A stretch of 64,000 nucleotides of DNA. Source: Flavobacterium ajazii (lineage in GTDB: Bacteria > Bacteroidota > Bacteroidia > Flavobacteriales > Flavobacteriaceae). The notes under the pieces were generated by a model that was not told where the DNA came from, did no database searches, and saw only the letters and a list, made by a program, of their open reading frames with translations. Both the position numbers and the translations under genes were made by a program. The stretch covers positions 62,001 to 126,000 of the forward strand of contig NZ_JAAEHL010000011.1 in the NCBI RefSeq assembly GCF_010614725.1, read 5' to 3'. Below, in pieces: positions 26,542 to 35,688 of this stretch (positions are counted from its first letter, which is position 1; each line of letters opens with the position of its first letter).

Positions 26542-29307
26542 ATGAATATTTATCAGGATTACATTCAAGAAATTGAAGAAAGAAAAAATCAGGGATTACA
26601 CCCTAAACCAATTGATGGAGCTGAATTAGTAAGCGAAATCATTGCTCAAATTAAAGATGTTGATAACGCACATCGCGAAGATTCTCTTAAGTTTTTTATT
26701 TACAATACTTTACCAGGTACTACAAGTGCTGCTGGTGAAAAAGCAAAGTTTTTAAAAGAAATCATTTTAGGTCAGTCTGTAGTAAAAGAGATTACACCTG
26801 CTTTTGCTTTTGAATTATTATCTCACATGAAGGGAGGACCTTCTATTGAAGTATTGCTGGATTTAGCTTTAGGAAATGATGCTTCAATTGCTAAACAAGC
26901 AGCTGAAGTTTTAAAAACTCAAGTTTATTTATATGATGCTGATACAGCTCGTTTAGCAGAAGCTTACAGCGCTGGTAACACATTTGCAAAAGAAATTTTA
27001 GAAAGCTACGCAAAAGCTGAATTTTTTACAAAATTACCAGAAGTTGCTGAAGAAATTAAAGTGGTTACTTACATCGCTGCAGAAGGTGATATTTCTACTG
27101 ATTTATTATCTCCGGGTAACCAGGCACACTCTCGTTCTGACCGTGAATTACATGGAAAATGTATGATCACTCCTGAAGCTCAGGCAGAAATTAAAGCATT
27201 GCAAGCACAGCATCCAGATGCTTCTGTTATGTTAATCGCTGAAAAAGGAACAATGGGAGTTGGATCTTCTCGTATGTCAGGTGTGAACAACGTAGCTTTA
27301 TGGACTGGTAAGCAAGCATCTCCATATATTCCTTTCGTGAACATTGCTCCAATTGTAGCAGGTACTAACGGAATCTCTCCTATCTTCTTAACTACTGTAG
27401 ACGTAACGGGTGGTATCGGTATCGACTTACAAAATTGGGTAAAGAAAACAGATGCAGAAGGAAACGTAGTTCGTAACGAAGCTGGTGATCCTGTTTTAGA
27501 AGAGGTTTATTCTGTAGCTACAGGAACTGTATTAACAATCAATACAAAAGCTAAAAAATTATACAACGGTGAGAAAGAATTAAAAGATATTTCTAAATCT
27601 TTCACTCCTCAAAAATTAGAGTTTATCAAAGCGGGTGGATCTTATGCTATCGTTTTTGGTAAAAAAATCCAAACATTTGCTGCACAAACTTTAGGAGTTA
27701 TTGCTCCAACAGTATTTGCACCAGCTAAAGAAGTTTCTATAGAAGGTCAGGGATTAACTGCTGTTGAAAAAATCTTCAACAAAAATGCAGTTGGTGTAAC
27801 TCCAGGTAAAACATTATATGCAGGATCAGACGTACGTGTGAAAGTTAACATCGTAGGTTCTCAGGATACTACAGGTTTGATGACTGCTCAGGAATTAGAG
27901 TCGATGGCTGCTACAGTTATTTCTCCAGTTGTTGATGGTGCTTACCAATCAGGATGTCACACAGCTTCAGTTTGGGACAAAAAAGCGCAAGCTAATATTC
28001 CTAAATTAATGAAGTTCATGAATGATTTCGGTGTTATTACAGCGAGAGACCCTAAAGGAGAATATCATTCAATGACGGACGTTATTCACAAAGTGTTAAA
28101 TGATATTACAATTGATGAGTGGGCAATTATAATCGGTGGAGATTCACATACACGTATGTCTAAAGGGGTTGCTTTCGGTGCCGATTCAGGAACTGTAGCT
28201 TTAGCTTTAGCAACAGGTGAAGCTTCTATGCCAATTCCGGAATCTGTAAAAGTTACTTTTAAAGGTGAGATGAAACAACACATGGATTTCCGTGATGTAG
28301 TTCATGCGACGCAATCTCAAATGTTGAAGCAATTTGATGGTGAGAACGTTTTCCAAGGTCGTATTATTGAGGTTCATATCGGAACTTTATTAGCTGATCA
28401 GGCGTTTACATTTACTGACTGGACTGCAGAAATGAAAGCGAAAGCTTCTATCTGTATTTCTCAGGACGAAACATTAATTCAATCGTTAGAAATTGCTAAG
28501 TCTCGTATCCAAATCATGATTGATAAAGGTATGGACAACAAAAACCAAGTTTTAAAAGGTTTAATTGATAAAGCAAACAAACGTATCGAGGAAATTAAAA
28601 CAGGTGCTAAACCAGCTTTAACTCCAGACGATAATGCAAAATACTATGCTGAAGTTGTTATCGATTTAGGTTTAATCGAGGAGCCAATGATTGCTGACCC
28701 AGACGTTAACAATGTTGATGTTTCTAAACGTTATACACACGATACCATTCGCGAATTATCTTTTTATGGAACAGATAAAAAAGTAGATTTAGGTTTCGTA
28801 GGTTCTTGTATGGTTCATAAAGACGATTTAAAAATTGTTTCTCAAATGTTGCGTAATGTTGAAAAACAAAATGGGGAAGTTAAATTCAACGCCCCTTTAG
28901 TAGTTGCAGCTCCTACATATAACATCATCGACGAATTAAAAGCTGAAGGTGATTGGGAAATGCTACAAAAATATTCAGGTTTCGAATTCTCAGATGCCTT
29001 ACCTAAATCAACAGCACGTACAGAATACGAAAACATTATGTATTTAGAGCGTCCTGGTTGTAACTTATGTATGGGTAACCAGGAAAAAGCTGAAAAAGGA
29101 GATACTGTATTAGCTACTTCAACTCGTTTGTTCCAAGGACGTGTAGTAGAGGATAGAGAGGGTAAAAAAGGAGAATCTTTATTAGCATCAACGCCAGTAG
29201 TTGTACTTTCTGCAATTTTAGGAAGAATGCCATCTATCGAAGAATATAAAGCTTCGGTTGAAGGTATCAACTTAACAAAATTCAAACCAATCTCTACTAA
29301 ATTATAA
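26542..29307 (+). CDS. acnB: Aconitate hydratase B (bifunctional aconitase 2/2-methylisocitrate dehydratase)
   Basis: A 921-residue enzyme starting M-N-I-Y-Q-D-Y-I. The upstream extension of the frame contains the promoter and is discarded. AcnB layout: N-terminal HEAT-like domain (about 1-160), the swivelling domain 4, then the catalytic domains. Iron-sulfur ligands appear as a Cys in SGCHTAS and in the late RPGCNLCMGNQ motif. It interconverts citrate and isocitrate in the TCA cycle. A second, unrelated-type aconitase follows 370 nt downstream. Confidence 0.95.
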   Translation: MNIYQDYIQEIEERKNQGLHPKPIDGAELVSEIIAQIKDVDNAHREDSLKFFIYNTLPGTTSAAGEKAKFLKEIILGQSVVKEITPAFAFELLSHMKGGPSIEVLLDLALGNDASIAKQAAEVLKTQVYLYDADTARLAEAYSAGNTFAKEILESYAKAEFFTKLPEVAEEIKVVTYIAAEGDISTDLLSPGNQAHSRSDRELHGKCMITPEAQAEIKALQAQHPDASVMLIAEKGTMGVGSSRMSGVNNVALWTGKQASPYIPFVNIAPIVAGTNGISPIFLTTVDVTGGIGIDLQNWVKKTDAEGNVVRNEAGDPVLEEVYSVATGTVLTINTKAKKLYNGEKELKDISKSFTPQKLEFIKAGGSYAIVFGKKIQTFAAQTLGVIAPTVFAPAKEVSIEGQGLTAVEKIFNKNAVGVTPGKTLYAGSDVRVKVNIVGSQDTTGLMTAQELESMAATVISPVVDGAYQSGCHTASVWDKKAQANIPKLMKFMNDFGVITARDPKGEYHSMTDVIHKVLNDITIDEWAIIIGGDSHTRMSKGVAFGADSGTVALALATGEASMPIPESVKVTFKGEMKQHMDFRDVVHATQSQMLKQFDGENVFQGRIIEVHIGTLLADQAFTFTDWTAEMKAKASICISQDETLIQSLEIAKSRIQIMIDKGMDNKNQVLKGLIDKANKRIEEIKTGAKPALTPDDNAKYYAEVVIDLGLIEEPMIADPDVNNVDVSKRYTHDTIRELSFYGTDKKVDLGFVGSCMVHKDDLKIVSQMLRNVEKQNGEVKFNAPLVVAAPTYNIIDELKAEGDWEMLQKYSGFEFSDALPKSTARTEYENIMYLERPGCNLCMGNQEKAEKGDTVLATSTRLFQGRVVEDREGKKGESLLASTPVVVLSAILGRMPSIEEYKASVEGINLTKFKPISTKL

Positions 29308-29676
29308 TAGTAGGAATTTCATAATTTCTAAGTGAGGCAATCTAGTAATAGGTTGCCTCTTTTTTTATATTTTGGGGCTGCTAAGCATCGTGCTATTCGA
29401 GTATAGTATTCATTCGTTCCTCGCTGTGGGTTGAAGCTTATATCTTTGCTGGATTACCGTTGCATGATTTGCTAAATCAAATTTTTAAGGCGGAATGTGC
29501 AATTGCAATAGGTTATTGTAAAGGTTAAATAATTATATTAGATTGATTTTCAATTTACTGCCTTTTAAGAAAAATAGAATAGTTTTAAATAATAGTATTA
29601 ACAATTATTTTAGCATAAACCATAATAAAATCCTTAAATTTAAGCTGATTTACACTAACATAATTAATATATAAGT
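29308..29676. other. Spacer between the two aconitase genes
   Basis: 369 bp. It starts with a terminator stem GAGGCAA/TTGCCTC (29334-29359) and T7 after acnB. A lone TATCTTTG (29441-29448) fits TAnnTTTG but has no TTG at the right distance. The stretch 29375-29470 is GC-richer than its surroundings and has a GCTATTCG/…GGATTACCG pattern that may be a degraded copy of the hairpin repeat seen at 31998. The rest is AT-rich with no gene seen. Confidence 0.45.
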
Positions 29677-31941
29677 ATGGCTTTTGATATAGAAATGATT
29701 AAAAAAGTGTATGACAACATGCCCGGTCGTGTTGATAAAGCACGCGAAATTGTTGGTCGTCCACTTACTTTAACAGAGAAAATTTTGTACAATCACCTTT
29801 GGGACGGAAATCCAACCAAAGCTTTTGGAAGAGGAGTTGATTATGTTGACTTCGCACCGGATCGTGTAGCCTGTCAGGATGCAACTGCGCAAATGGCCTT
29901 ATTGCAATTTATGCATGCCGGTAAATCTAAAGTAGCAGTCCCTACAACGGTGCATTGTGATCACCTGATTCAGGCAAAAGTAGATGCTGCGACCGATTTA
30001 GCGAGAGCAAAAACACAAAGTAATGAAGTTTTCGATTTCCTATCGTCAGTTTCTAATAAATATGGAATCGGTTTTTGGAAACCGGGAGCTGGAATTATTC
30101 ATCAGGTCGTACTTGAAAATTATGCTTTCCCGGGCGGAATGATGATTGGTACGGATTCTCATACTGTAAATGCAGGAGGTTTAGGAATGGTAGCTATTGG
30201 TGTTGGTGGAGCAGATGCTGTAGATGTTATGTCCGGAATGGCTTGGGAACTTAAGTTTCCTAAATTAATTGGAGTTAAATTAACAGGTAAATTATCTGGC
30301 TGGACAGCTCCTAAAGATGTTATCCTAAAAGTTGCCGGAATTTTGACTGTGAAAGGTGGTACCGGAGCAATAGTTGAATATTTTGGCGAAGGTGCAACTT
30401 CTATGTCCTGTACCGGTAAAGGAACGATTTGTAACATGGGAGCTGAAATTGGAGCTACAACTTCCACTTTTGGTTACGATGATTCTATGAGCCGTTACCT
30501 GCGCTCTACAAACAGAGCCGATGTTGCAGATGCTGCTGATAAAATAGCTTCTTACTTGACAGGAGACCCGGAAGTATATGCTGATCCTGAAAAATACTTT
30601 GATCAGGTTATCGAAATCAATTTATCTGAATTGGAACCGCATTTAAATGGACCTTTTACTCCAGATTTAGCTACTCCAATTTCTAAAATGAAAGAAGAGG
30701 CAATCAAAAACAACTGGCCATTGCAAATTCAGGTGGGTTTAATTGGTTCTTGTACCAACTCATCCTATGAAGATATTTCCCGTGCTGCCTCTTTAGCAAA
30801 ACAGGTTTCAGAGAAAAACTTAAAAACAAAAGCAGAATTTACAATAACTCCTGGTTCTGAAGTGGTGCGTTCTACAATCGAAAGAGACGGATTTATAGAT
30901 ACTTTTAATAAAATCGGAGCAACAGTTTTTGCAAATGCCTGCGGACCATGTATTGGTATGTGGGACAGGGAAGGAGCTGAGAAAGAAGAAAGAAATACAA
31001 TCGTTCACTCTTTCAATCGTAACTTCTCAAAACGCGCTGACGGTAATCCAAACACTTTGGCTTTCGTAGGCTCTCCGGAATTGGTAACAGCTTTAGCGAT
31101 TGCAGGTGATTTAAGCTTTAATCCGTTAACAGATAAATTAATCAACGAAGAAGGCGAAGAAGTAATGCTTGATGAACCAACAGGAGATGAACTTCCGTCC
31201 AAAGGTTTCTATGCAGAAGATCCAGGATTTCAGGCTCCTGCCGAAGATGGTTCTGGAGTTACCGTTGTAGTAAATCCAACTTCAGAGCGTTTACAATTAT
31301 TAGCTCCGTTTGATGCCTGGGATGGCAAAAATATTACAGGTGCCAAATTGCTGATAAAAGCATTTGGAAAATGTACAACCGACCATATTTCTATGGCTGG
31401 ACCATGGCTGCGTTTCCGTGGACATTTAGATAATATTTCAAATAATATGCTTATTGGTGCGGTAAATGCATACAATCAAAAAACAAATTCGGTTAAAAAT
31501 CAATTAACAGGTCAGTACGATGCTGTACCTGCTGTTGCGCGTGCCTACAAAGCTGCCGGAGTTCCATCTATAGTTGTTGGAGATCACAATTATGGAGAAG
31601 GTTCTTCCCGCGAACACGCTGCGATGGAGCCACGTTTCTTAGGTGTAAAAGCAGTACTGGTAAAATCTTTTGCCCGTATTCACGAAACGAATCTTAAAAA
31701 ACAAGGTCTTTTAGGATTGACTTTTGCTAACGAAGCAGATTACGATAAAATTCAGGAAGATGATACCATTAATTTCTTAGACTTAACTGAATTTGCTCCG
31801 GGAAAACCATTAACCTTGGAGTTTGTTCACGCAAACGGTACAAAAGATATTATTTTAGCAAACCACACATACAACGAAGGCCAGATTGGATGGTTTGTTG
31901 CAGGGTCTGCATTAAATTTAATTGCTGCCGGAAAAGCTTAA
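29677..31941 (+). CDS. acn: Aconitate hydratase, mitochondrial/AcnA type
   Basis: A 754-residue enzyme related to mitochondrial aconitase rather than AcnB. Motifs: TVHCDHLIQA, GTDSHTVNAGGLGM, the iron-sulfur motifs GSCTNSSYEDISRAA and ANACGPCIGMWDR, and in the C-terminal swivel domain GDHNYGEGSSREHAAMEPRFLG, which carries the active-site Ser. It catalyses the same step as AcnB. The ATG at 29677 follows a leader without SD. A terminator lies at 31966-31987. Confidence 0.94.
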   Translation: MAFDIEMIKKVYDNMPGRVDKAREIVGRPLTLTEKILYNHLWDGNPTKAFGRGVDYVDFAPDRVACQDATAQMALLQFMHAGKSKVAVPTTVHCDHLIQAKVDAATDLARAKTQSNEVFDFLSSVSNKYGIGFWKPGAGIIHQVVLENYAFPGGMMIGTDSHTVNAGGLGMVAIGVGGADAVDVMSGMAWELKFPKLIGVKLTGKLSGWTAPKDVILKVAGILTVKGGTGAIVEYFGEGATSMSCTGKGTICNMGAEIGATTSTFGYDDSMSRYLRSTNRADVADAADKIASYLTGDPEVYADPEKYFDQVIEINLSELEPHLNGPFTPDLATPISKMKEEAIKNNWPLQIQVGLIGSCTNSSYEDISRAASLAKQVSEKNLKTKAEFTITPGSEVVRSTIERDGFIDTFNKIGATVFANACGPCIGMWDREGAEKEERNTIVHSFNRNFSKRADGNPNTLAFVGSPELVTALAIAGDLSFNPLTDKLINEEGEEVMLDEPTGDELPSKGFYAEDPGFQAPAEDGSGVTVVVNPTSERLQLLAPFDAWDGKNITGAKLLIKAFGKCTTDHISMAGPWLRFRGHLDNISNNMLIGAVNAYNQKTNSVKNQLTGQYDAVPAVARAYKAAGVPSIVVGDHNYGEGSSREHAAMEPRFLGVKAVLVKSFARIHETNLKKQGLLGLTFANEADYDKIQEDDTINFLDLTEFAPGKPLTLEFVHANGTKDIILANHTYNEGQIGWFVAGSALNLIAAGKA

Positions 31942-31965
31942 TTTTAAAAAATTAATATACTCAAG

Positions 31966-31991
31966 ACGCTCTGTGAAAACAGGGCGTTTTT
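31966..31991 (+). terminator. Terminator after the second aconitase gene
   Basis: ACGCTCTGT (31966-31974) pairs with ACAGGGCGT (31979-31987) around GAAA, followed by T5. Confidence 0.8.
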
Positions 31992-31997
31992 ATTTGT

Positions 31998-32073
31998 AGC
32001 TATTCCGGCTGTCCGCTATATCTTTTGTCCCGATAACTATCGGGACAAAAGGATGCCGCTTCCATCCGGGCTA
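31998..32073. repeat. Dispersed hairpin element, copy 1
   Basis: An imperfect palindrome bounded by AGCTATTCCGGC and CCGGGCTA. Its inner arms TATCTTTTG and CAAAAGGATG enclose a GC-rich tip stem GTCCCGATA/TATCGGGAC. The same layout, with a different tip, recurs at 35521 (inverted) and 42040. Confidence 0.8.
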
Positions 32074-32318
32074 TGACTCTGGTTTTCAAAATAACGTTTG
32101 GATTGAAATTTTAAGATTTTGAAACAAAAACATAACTCGCACAAAAACTTTAAGTTAGCTTCTGAAACGTTATATTTTTTCTAATCCCGAATAAATTTGT
32201 TACTAAAAAGCGTGTTTTTTTTACTTTAAAAAGTTAAATTAGCCTTTTTAGTAATATTATTTTCTTTTTTGAGTTGTAAAAACATAAGAAAAGAGTGAAT
32301 TTAAAATCCCCCCAAATA

Positions 32319-33437
32319 ATGCTTTTTAGGTATGTCGTCATATTTTTGCTTTTCAGTGCAAGTGTTTTTTCTCAGGATAAATATATTAAACATGTTATTT
32401 CAAAAGGAGACAACCTTACTGCTATTGCTAAAAAATATGGAGTAAAAACAAAAGACATTGAAAACGCAAACCCTAATGCACCTAAAATTTTAAAATTAAA
32501 TTCGGTTTTATTAATTCCAGCTAAAAATCAACCTGAAGAAGTCAAAACTACTGAAACTGTTGCAGAGGTAATTCCCGGTTCGCATCAGGTATTAGCCAAA
32601 GAAACACTTTGGGGTATATCACAAAAATATAAGATATCAGTTGAAGATTTAAAAAAGGCAAATCCTTTACTGGAAAATGAAGGGCTTAAAATAGGTCAGC
32701 AGATTGTCATCCCTGCAAATGGCAGTCAGGAATTGCAAAAACCGATTGAAAATATCCAGCCAGAACTGGTTGAAGTTTTAAGGGAAGTTATGCCTAAGGA
32801 AACAAAATATGCTATTGCAAAAGAGTTCGGAATCACGGTAGTAGAACTGGAAAAACAGAATCCCGAAATCAGGAAAAAACTGCCAATAGGACATACTTTA
32901 AAAATCCTTATTTCAAAAGAAAAAGCTGAGGCTTTCCAGGCTTCAAAGGCAAATCAGGAAATAAAAGATACAAATTCAGAATCAATTCAGGTAGCTGATA
33001 GCACAACGATCAAAAAAGATTCAACATCAGTAATAAGGGTAAGCAATCACTCAGATTTGATTAATCAGTTGATTGTGAATGCAACAGGAAATATAGGGAC
33101 CCGTTATCGTTCGGGAGGTACTACAAAAGCTGGTTTTGATTGTTCCGGATTAATGTATTGTACTTTTGGTAATTTCGATATTAAACTCCCAAGAAGTTCG
33201 ATTGAGCAATCCCGGATTGGTACGAGAGTCAACACGGATGAAGCACAAAAAGGGGATTTGATTTTCTTTAGGACCAATGGAAGGCGACAAATTAACCACG
33301 TTGGAATGGTTGTAGAAGTTGTAGACGGTGAAATTAAGTTTGTTCATTCTTCAACTCACAGTGGGGTTATTATTTCATCTACAAAAGAGCCTTACTATCA
33401 AAGATCTTTTTCGCAGGTAAATCGTATTTTAGAATAA
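32319..33437 (+). CDS. LysM-NlpC/P60 peptidoglycan endopeptidase
   Basis: A 372-residue exported protein. The ATG at 32319 is preferred to a GTG at 32295 because it places a signal peptide (hydrophobic core F-L-L-F-S-A-S-V-F-S-Q) at the terminus. Three LysM repeats follow, at about 22-70, 88-135 and 155-200, beginning K-G-D-N-L-T-A-I-A, K-E-T-L-W-G-I-S and K-E-T-K-Y-A-I-A. After a Ser/Thr-rich linker, an NlpC/P60 domain carries Cys in GFDCSGLMY and His in INHVGMVVEV. It cuts peptide stems in the cell wall. Its 3' end overlaps the convergent response regulator gene by 9 nt. Confidence 0.9.
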   Translation: MLFRYVVIFLLFSASVFSQDKYIKHVISKGDNLTAIAKKYGVKTKDIENANPNAPKILKLNSVLLIPAKNQPEEVKTTETVAEVIPGSHQVLAKETLWGISQKYKISVEDLKKANPLLENEGLKIGQQIVIPANGSQELQKPIENIQPELVEVLREVMPKETKYAIAKEFGITVVELEKQNPEIRKKLPIGHTLKILISKEKAEAFQASKANQEIKDTNSESIQVADSTTIKKDSTSVIRVSNHSDLINQLIVNATGNIGTRYRSGGTTKAGFDCSGLMYCTFGNFDIKLPRSSIEQSRIGTRVNTDEAQKGDLIFFRTNGRRQINHVGMVVEVVDGEIKFVHSSTHSGVIISSTKEPYYQRSFSQVNRILE

Positions 33438-33830
33438 AGAATTAGAAATCAGCTGTCTTTTTAACTCTTCGACAGGTAAGGGCTTGTTTAAAAAATCAGT
33501 AACATTTTTGTTTCGTTTGATTTGTTTGATTTCGTCAGGATTTAAAGTTGAGGAGATTACATAAATTTGAGTTTCCTTTTTGATATCTTCATTTAGTTTT
33601 TGAAATTCGTTCAAAAATTCAAAACCGTTCATTATTGGCATTTGGATGTCTAATAAAATAATTAGTTTGTGGTTTTGTTCTTTATTATGTGTAACCCAAT
33701 TCAAACCTTCCAGACCATTATTAGCAACAATAACCTGTTCAATATTTAGTACTTTTTTTAACAATTTCTGGGCAACAAGCTGATCAATCAGATTGTCTTC
33801 AATTAACAAAAAATCCGCTTTAGGTTCCAT
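33429..33830 (-). CDS. Single-domain response regulator
   Basis: 133 residues, all receiver domain. The acidic pair Glu11-Asp12, phospho-acceptor Asp61 (LLDIQMP), Ser93/Thr94 and Lys116 (NKPLP) are present. There is no output domain, so it must signal through a partner. Its ATG overlaps the end of the histidine kinase gene by 11 nt, which implies translational coupling and a cognate pair. Confidence 0.88.
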   Translation of the reverse strand: MEPKADFLLIEDNLIDQLVAQKLLKKVLNIEQVIVANNGLEGLNWVTHNKEQNHKLIILLDIQMPIMNGFEFLNEFQKLNEDIKKETQIYVISSTLNPDEIKQIKRNKNVTDFLNKPLPVEELKRQLISNSLF

Positions 33831-35244
33831 AAGAAGTTGGTATTGCGATTGTAAATTTGCTTCCGATATTAATTTCTGAAGACACAGAAATATTCCCGTG
33901 AATGTTTTCTACGGCTTCTTTTACGATATAAAGCCCTAATCCAGATCCTTTGTTTCGGTTTGTTCCGAAATACATTTCAAAAATATGGTCTATATTGTCA
34001 TCTTTGATTCCGATTCCATTATCAGATATTTCTATTTTATTAAAACCATCCTGAATATAGGTTTTTATAGAGATAAACATTTCAGGTTTGCTATTGTCAG
34101 AATATTTGATGGCATTTGAAAGTAAATTGCTGATGATAATTTTTATACGTAAGCCATCACTTTTGATTTGGTCAACGGATAATTCTTGTTTGAAAGTTAT
34201 TTTGTCAGCATTTTCAATGTGCATTAACTGTGAAATTGTATCATAGAATATTTCTTTAAGGCTTACAGGTTCTGTAATGACTTGTTTTCTCTTATTTTTT
34301 GAATAGTCAATAATATCAATAATAAACTGATCTTGTTTGATAAGACTTTCGTGCATTAAATGTAGATACTCTTTTATTTGTTCGATATCATCTTCTAATT
34401 GTGTTATTTCGATCAGCCCTTTTAAGGAGGTAATTGGAGATCGTAAATCGTGGGAGGCGCTATAAACAAAACGATCTAATTCATGATTGACCAGTATTAG
34501 GTTTTCATTTTTGGCTTCGATTTCTTTCTTAGAGGCCAATAACCTTTTCACCATTATTGAATAATAGAAACCAACGCTGCATACTATAATCAATGTAAAA
34601 ATGATGTTAGTGAGTATAAGCAGATTTTTGATTTTTCGAGTTCCATCTCCAATAATACTTAAAAAGTTACGCTCATTAATGGTTAATTTATCACTTATAA
34701 ATCCAATTTCCCGAAGAAATTTTATTTGATCAGAATGATTTAAAATATTGCTATTTGTTTTGATATTAATTTCTTCACCGATTGCTGATAATTTAATAAT
34801 TAGTTTATCACCTTGTTCCCATTCATTAATAGCTTTAGATAAAAAAGAAACTTGTTTAAAGTTTTCAAATAGCCAAATTATATCGTCCAAATCTTCTGGA
34901 TTGTTTCTGCCACTTACTAATGCTTTTCTAGCTATTTCATTGTCTCCAAATTTCAATAGCGTTTCTCTTGCAATACGAGCACTTTGTGGAACTTTTAGTT
35001 CCTGTTGATATAATTTCCATTTGCGTTTATCTTTTGTAAAAAGATAAGTTATAAGATGGCGGGAAGCGTCTTTTTGTCCTTTTGAATAGTGTGATTCACC
35101 GTTAATATAAGCTCTGTTAGCTGATAATATTTTGATTGTAAAAAAGTTAATACAAATTAGTAATGTACAGGAGATAAATACAATGAACAAAAGAATGTAA
35201 ACATTAGTAAAGCGTAGATTTTTAAAAAAAAGACCCTGAAACAT
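33820..35244 (-). CDS. Membrane sensor histidine kinase
   Basis: 474 residues. TM1 lies at about 14-38, an extracytoplasmic helical sensor region at about 40-205, TM2 at about 208-231, and a short coiled linker at 235-258. HisKA has phosphorylated His265 in YSASHDLRSP. The ATPase domain has the N box NLLSNAIKYS, G1 DNGIGI and G2 GSGLGLYIV. The sensor segment looks like a four-helix CHASE3-type module, which is an inference from helical character and spacing. The signal is unknown. It forms a pair with the overlapping receiver gene. Confidence 0.88.
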   Translation of the reverse strand: MFQGLFFKNLRFTNVYILLFIVFISCTLLICINFFTIKILSANRAYINGESHYSKGQKDASRHLITYLFTKDKRKWKLYQQELKVPQSARIARETLLKFGDNEIARKALVSGRNNPEDLDDIIWLFENFKQVSFLSKAINEWEQGDKLIIKLSAIGEEINIKTNSNILNHSDQIKFLREIGFISDKLTINERNFLSIIGDGTRKIKNLLILTNIIFTLIIVCSVGFYYSIMVKRLLASKKEIEAKNENLILVNHELDRFVYSASHDLRSPITSLKGLIEITQLEDDIEQIKEYLHLMHESLIKQDQFIIDIIDYSKNKRKQVITEPVSLKEIFYDTISQLMHIENADKITFKQELSVDQIKSDGLRIKIIISNLLSNAIKYSDNSKPEMFISIKTYIQDGFNKIEISDNGIGIKDDNIDHIFEMYFGTNRNKGSGLGLYIVKEAVENIHGNISVSSEINIGSKFTIAIPTSYGT

Positions 35245-35688
35245 AATTTTAGAATTTGTAGTTAGAATTAAAATCTTTCAGCGTATTACGTAATGGGTTT
35301 TGATATTTTTTTTGGATTAAATTGAAATCAAGCAACTATTTGTCGATATTATTAAGTAATACATAAATTTAATAAAAAAAATAACTCGACTCAATAATAA
35401 GTATTTTTTTCTTGTTAAAATTTAAGTGCTTGAATAGATGTTTTTAGAAAGTCATTTTTCTTGTAATTATCTTGATATGTTAAAAAAGGGTATTGTTCTT
35501 ATGAAACCAGGGTTTACGTAAGGGATAGGAACGACATCCTTTTATGGTGGGGTTTACCATAAAAGATAAAGTAGATAGCCCGACCCGCAGGGATACGCCC
35601 AAAAAATCAACTGCCTTAAATGTGTATTATAAAAAATATGGGATTTCAGAAAAAAGTATATCTTTAACCAACCAAAAAACCAAAAATA
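35245..35688. other. Spacer between histidine kinase and permease genes
   Basis: 444 bp between divergent genes. It holds hairpin-repeat copy 2 (35521-35600). Near 35281-35293 there is a small palindrome ATTACGTAAT. I see no perfect TAnnTTTG box for either gene and no small ORF worth calling. Confidence 0.45.
35521..35600. repeat. Dispersed hairpin element, copy 2 (inverted orientation)
   Basis: Read on the plus strand it matches the reverse complement of copy 1: AGGGATAGGAACGACATCC, then TTTTATGGT…ACCATAAAAGAT, then GTAGATAGCCCG. The tip stem (ATGGT…ACCAT) differs from those of the other copies while the arms are conserved. It lies about 90 nt before the permease start. Confidence 0.75.

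Larger units (their letters stand above)
31942..32318. other. Spacer between aconitase and LysM endopeptidase genes
   Basis: 377 bp. It contains a terminator, hairpin-repeat copy 1, and a TAAATTTG box at 32192-32199 about 120 nt before the endopeptidase start. That box has no clear -33 partner. No gene is seen. Confidence 0.45.

Noticed and set aside
29441..29448. Promoter of the second aconitase gene
   Set aside because: TATCTTTG fits the -7 consensus but lacks a -33 partner and lies over 220 nt upstream; left as a weak candidate only.
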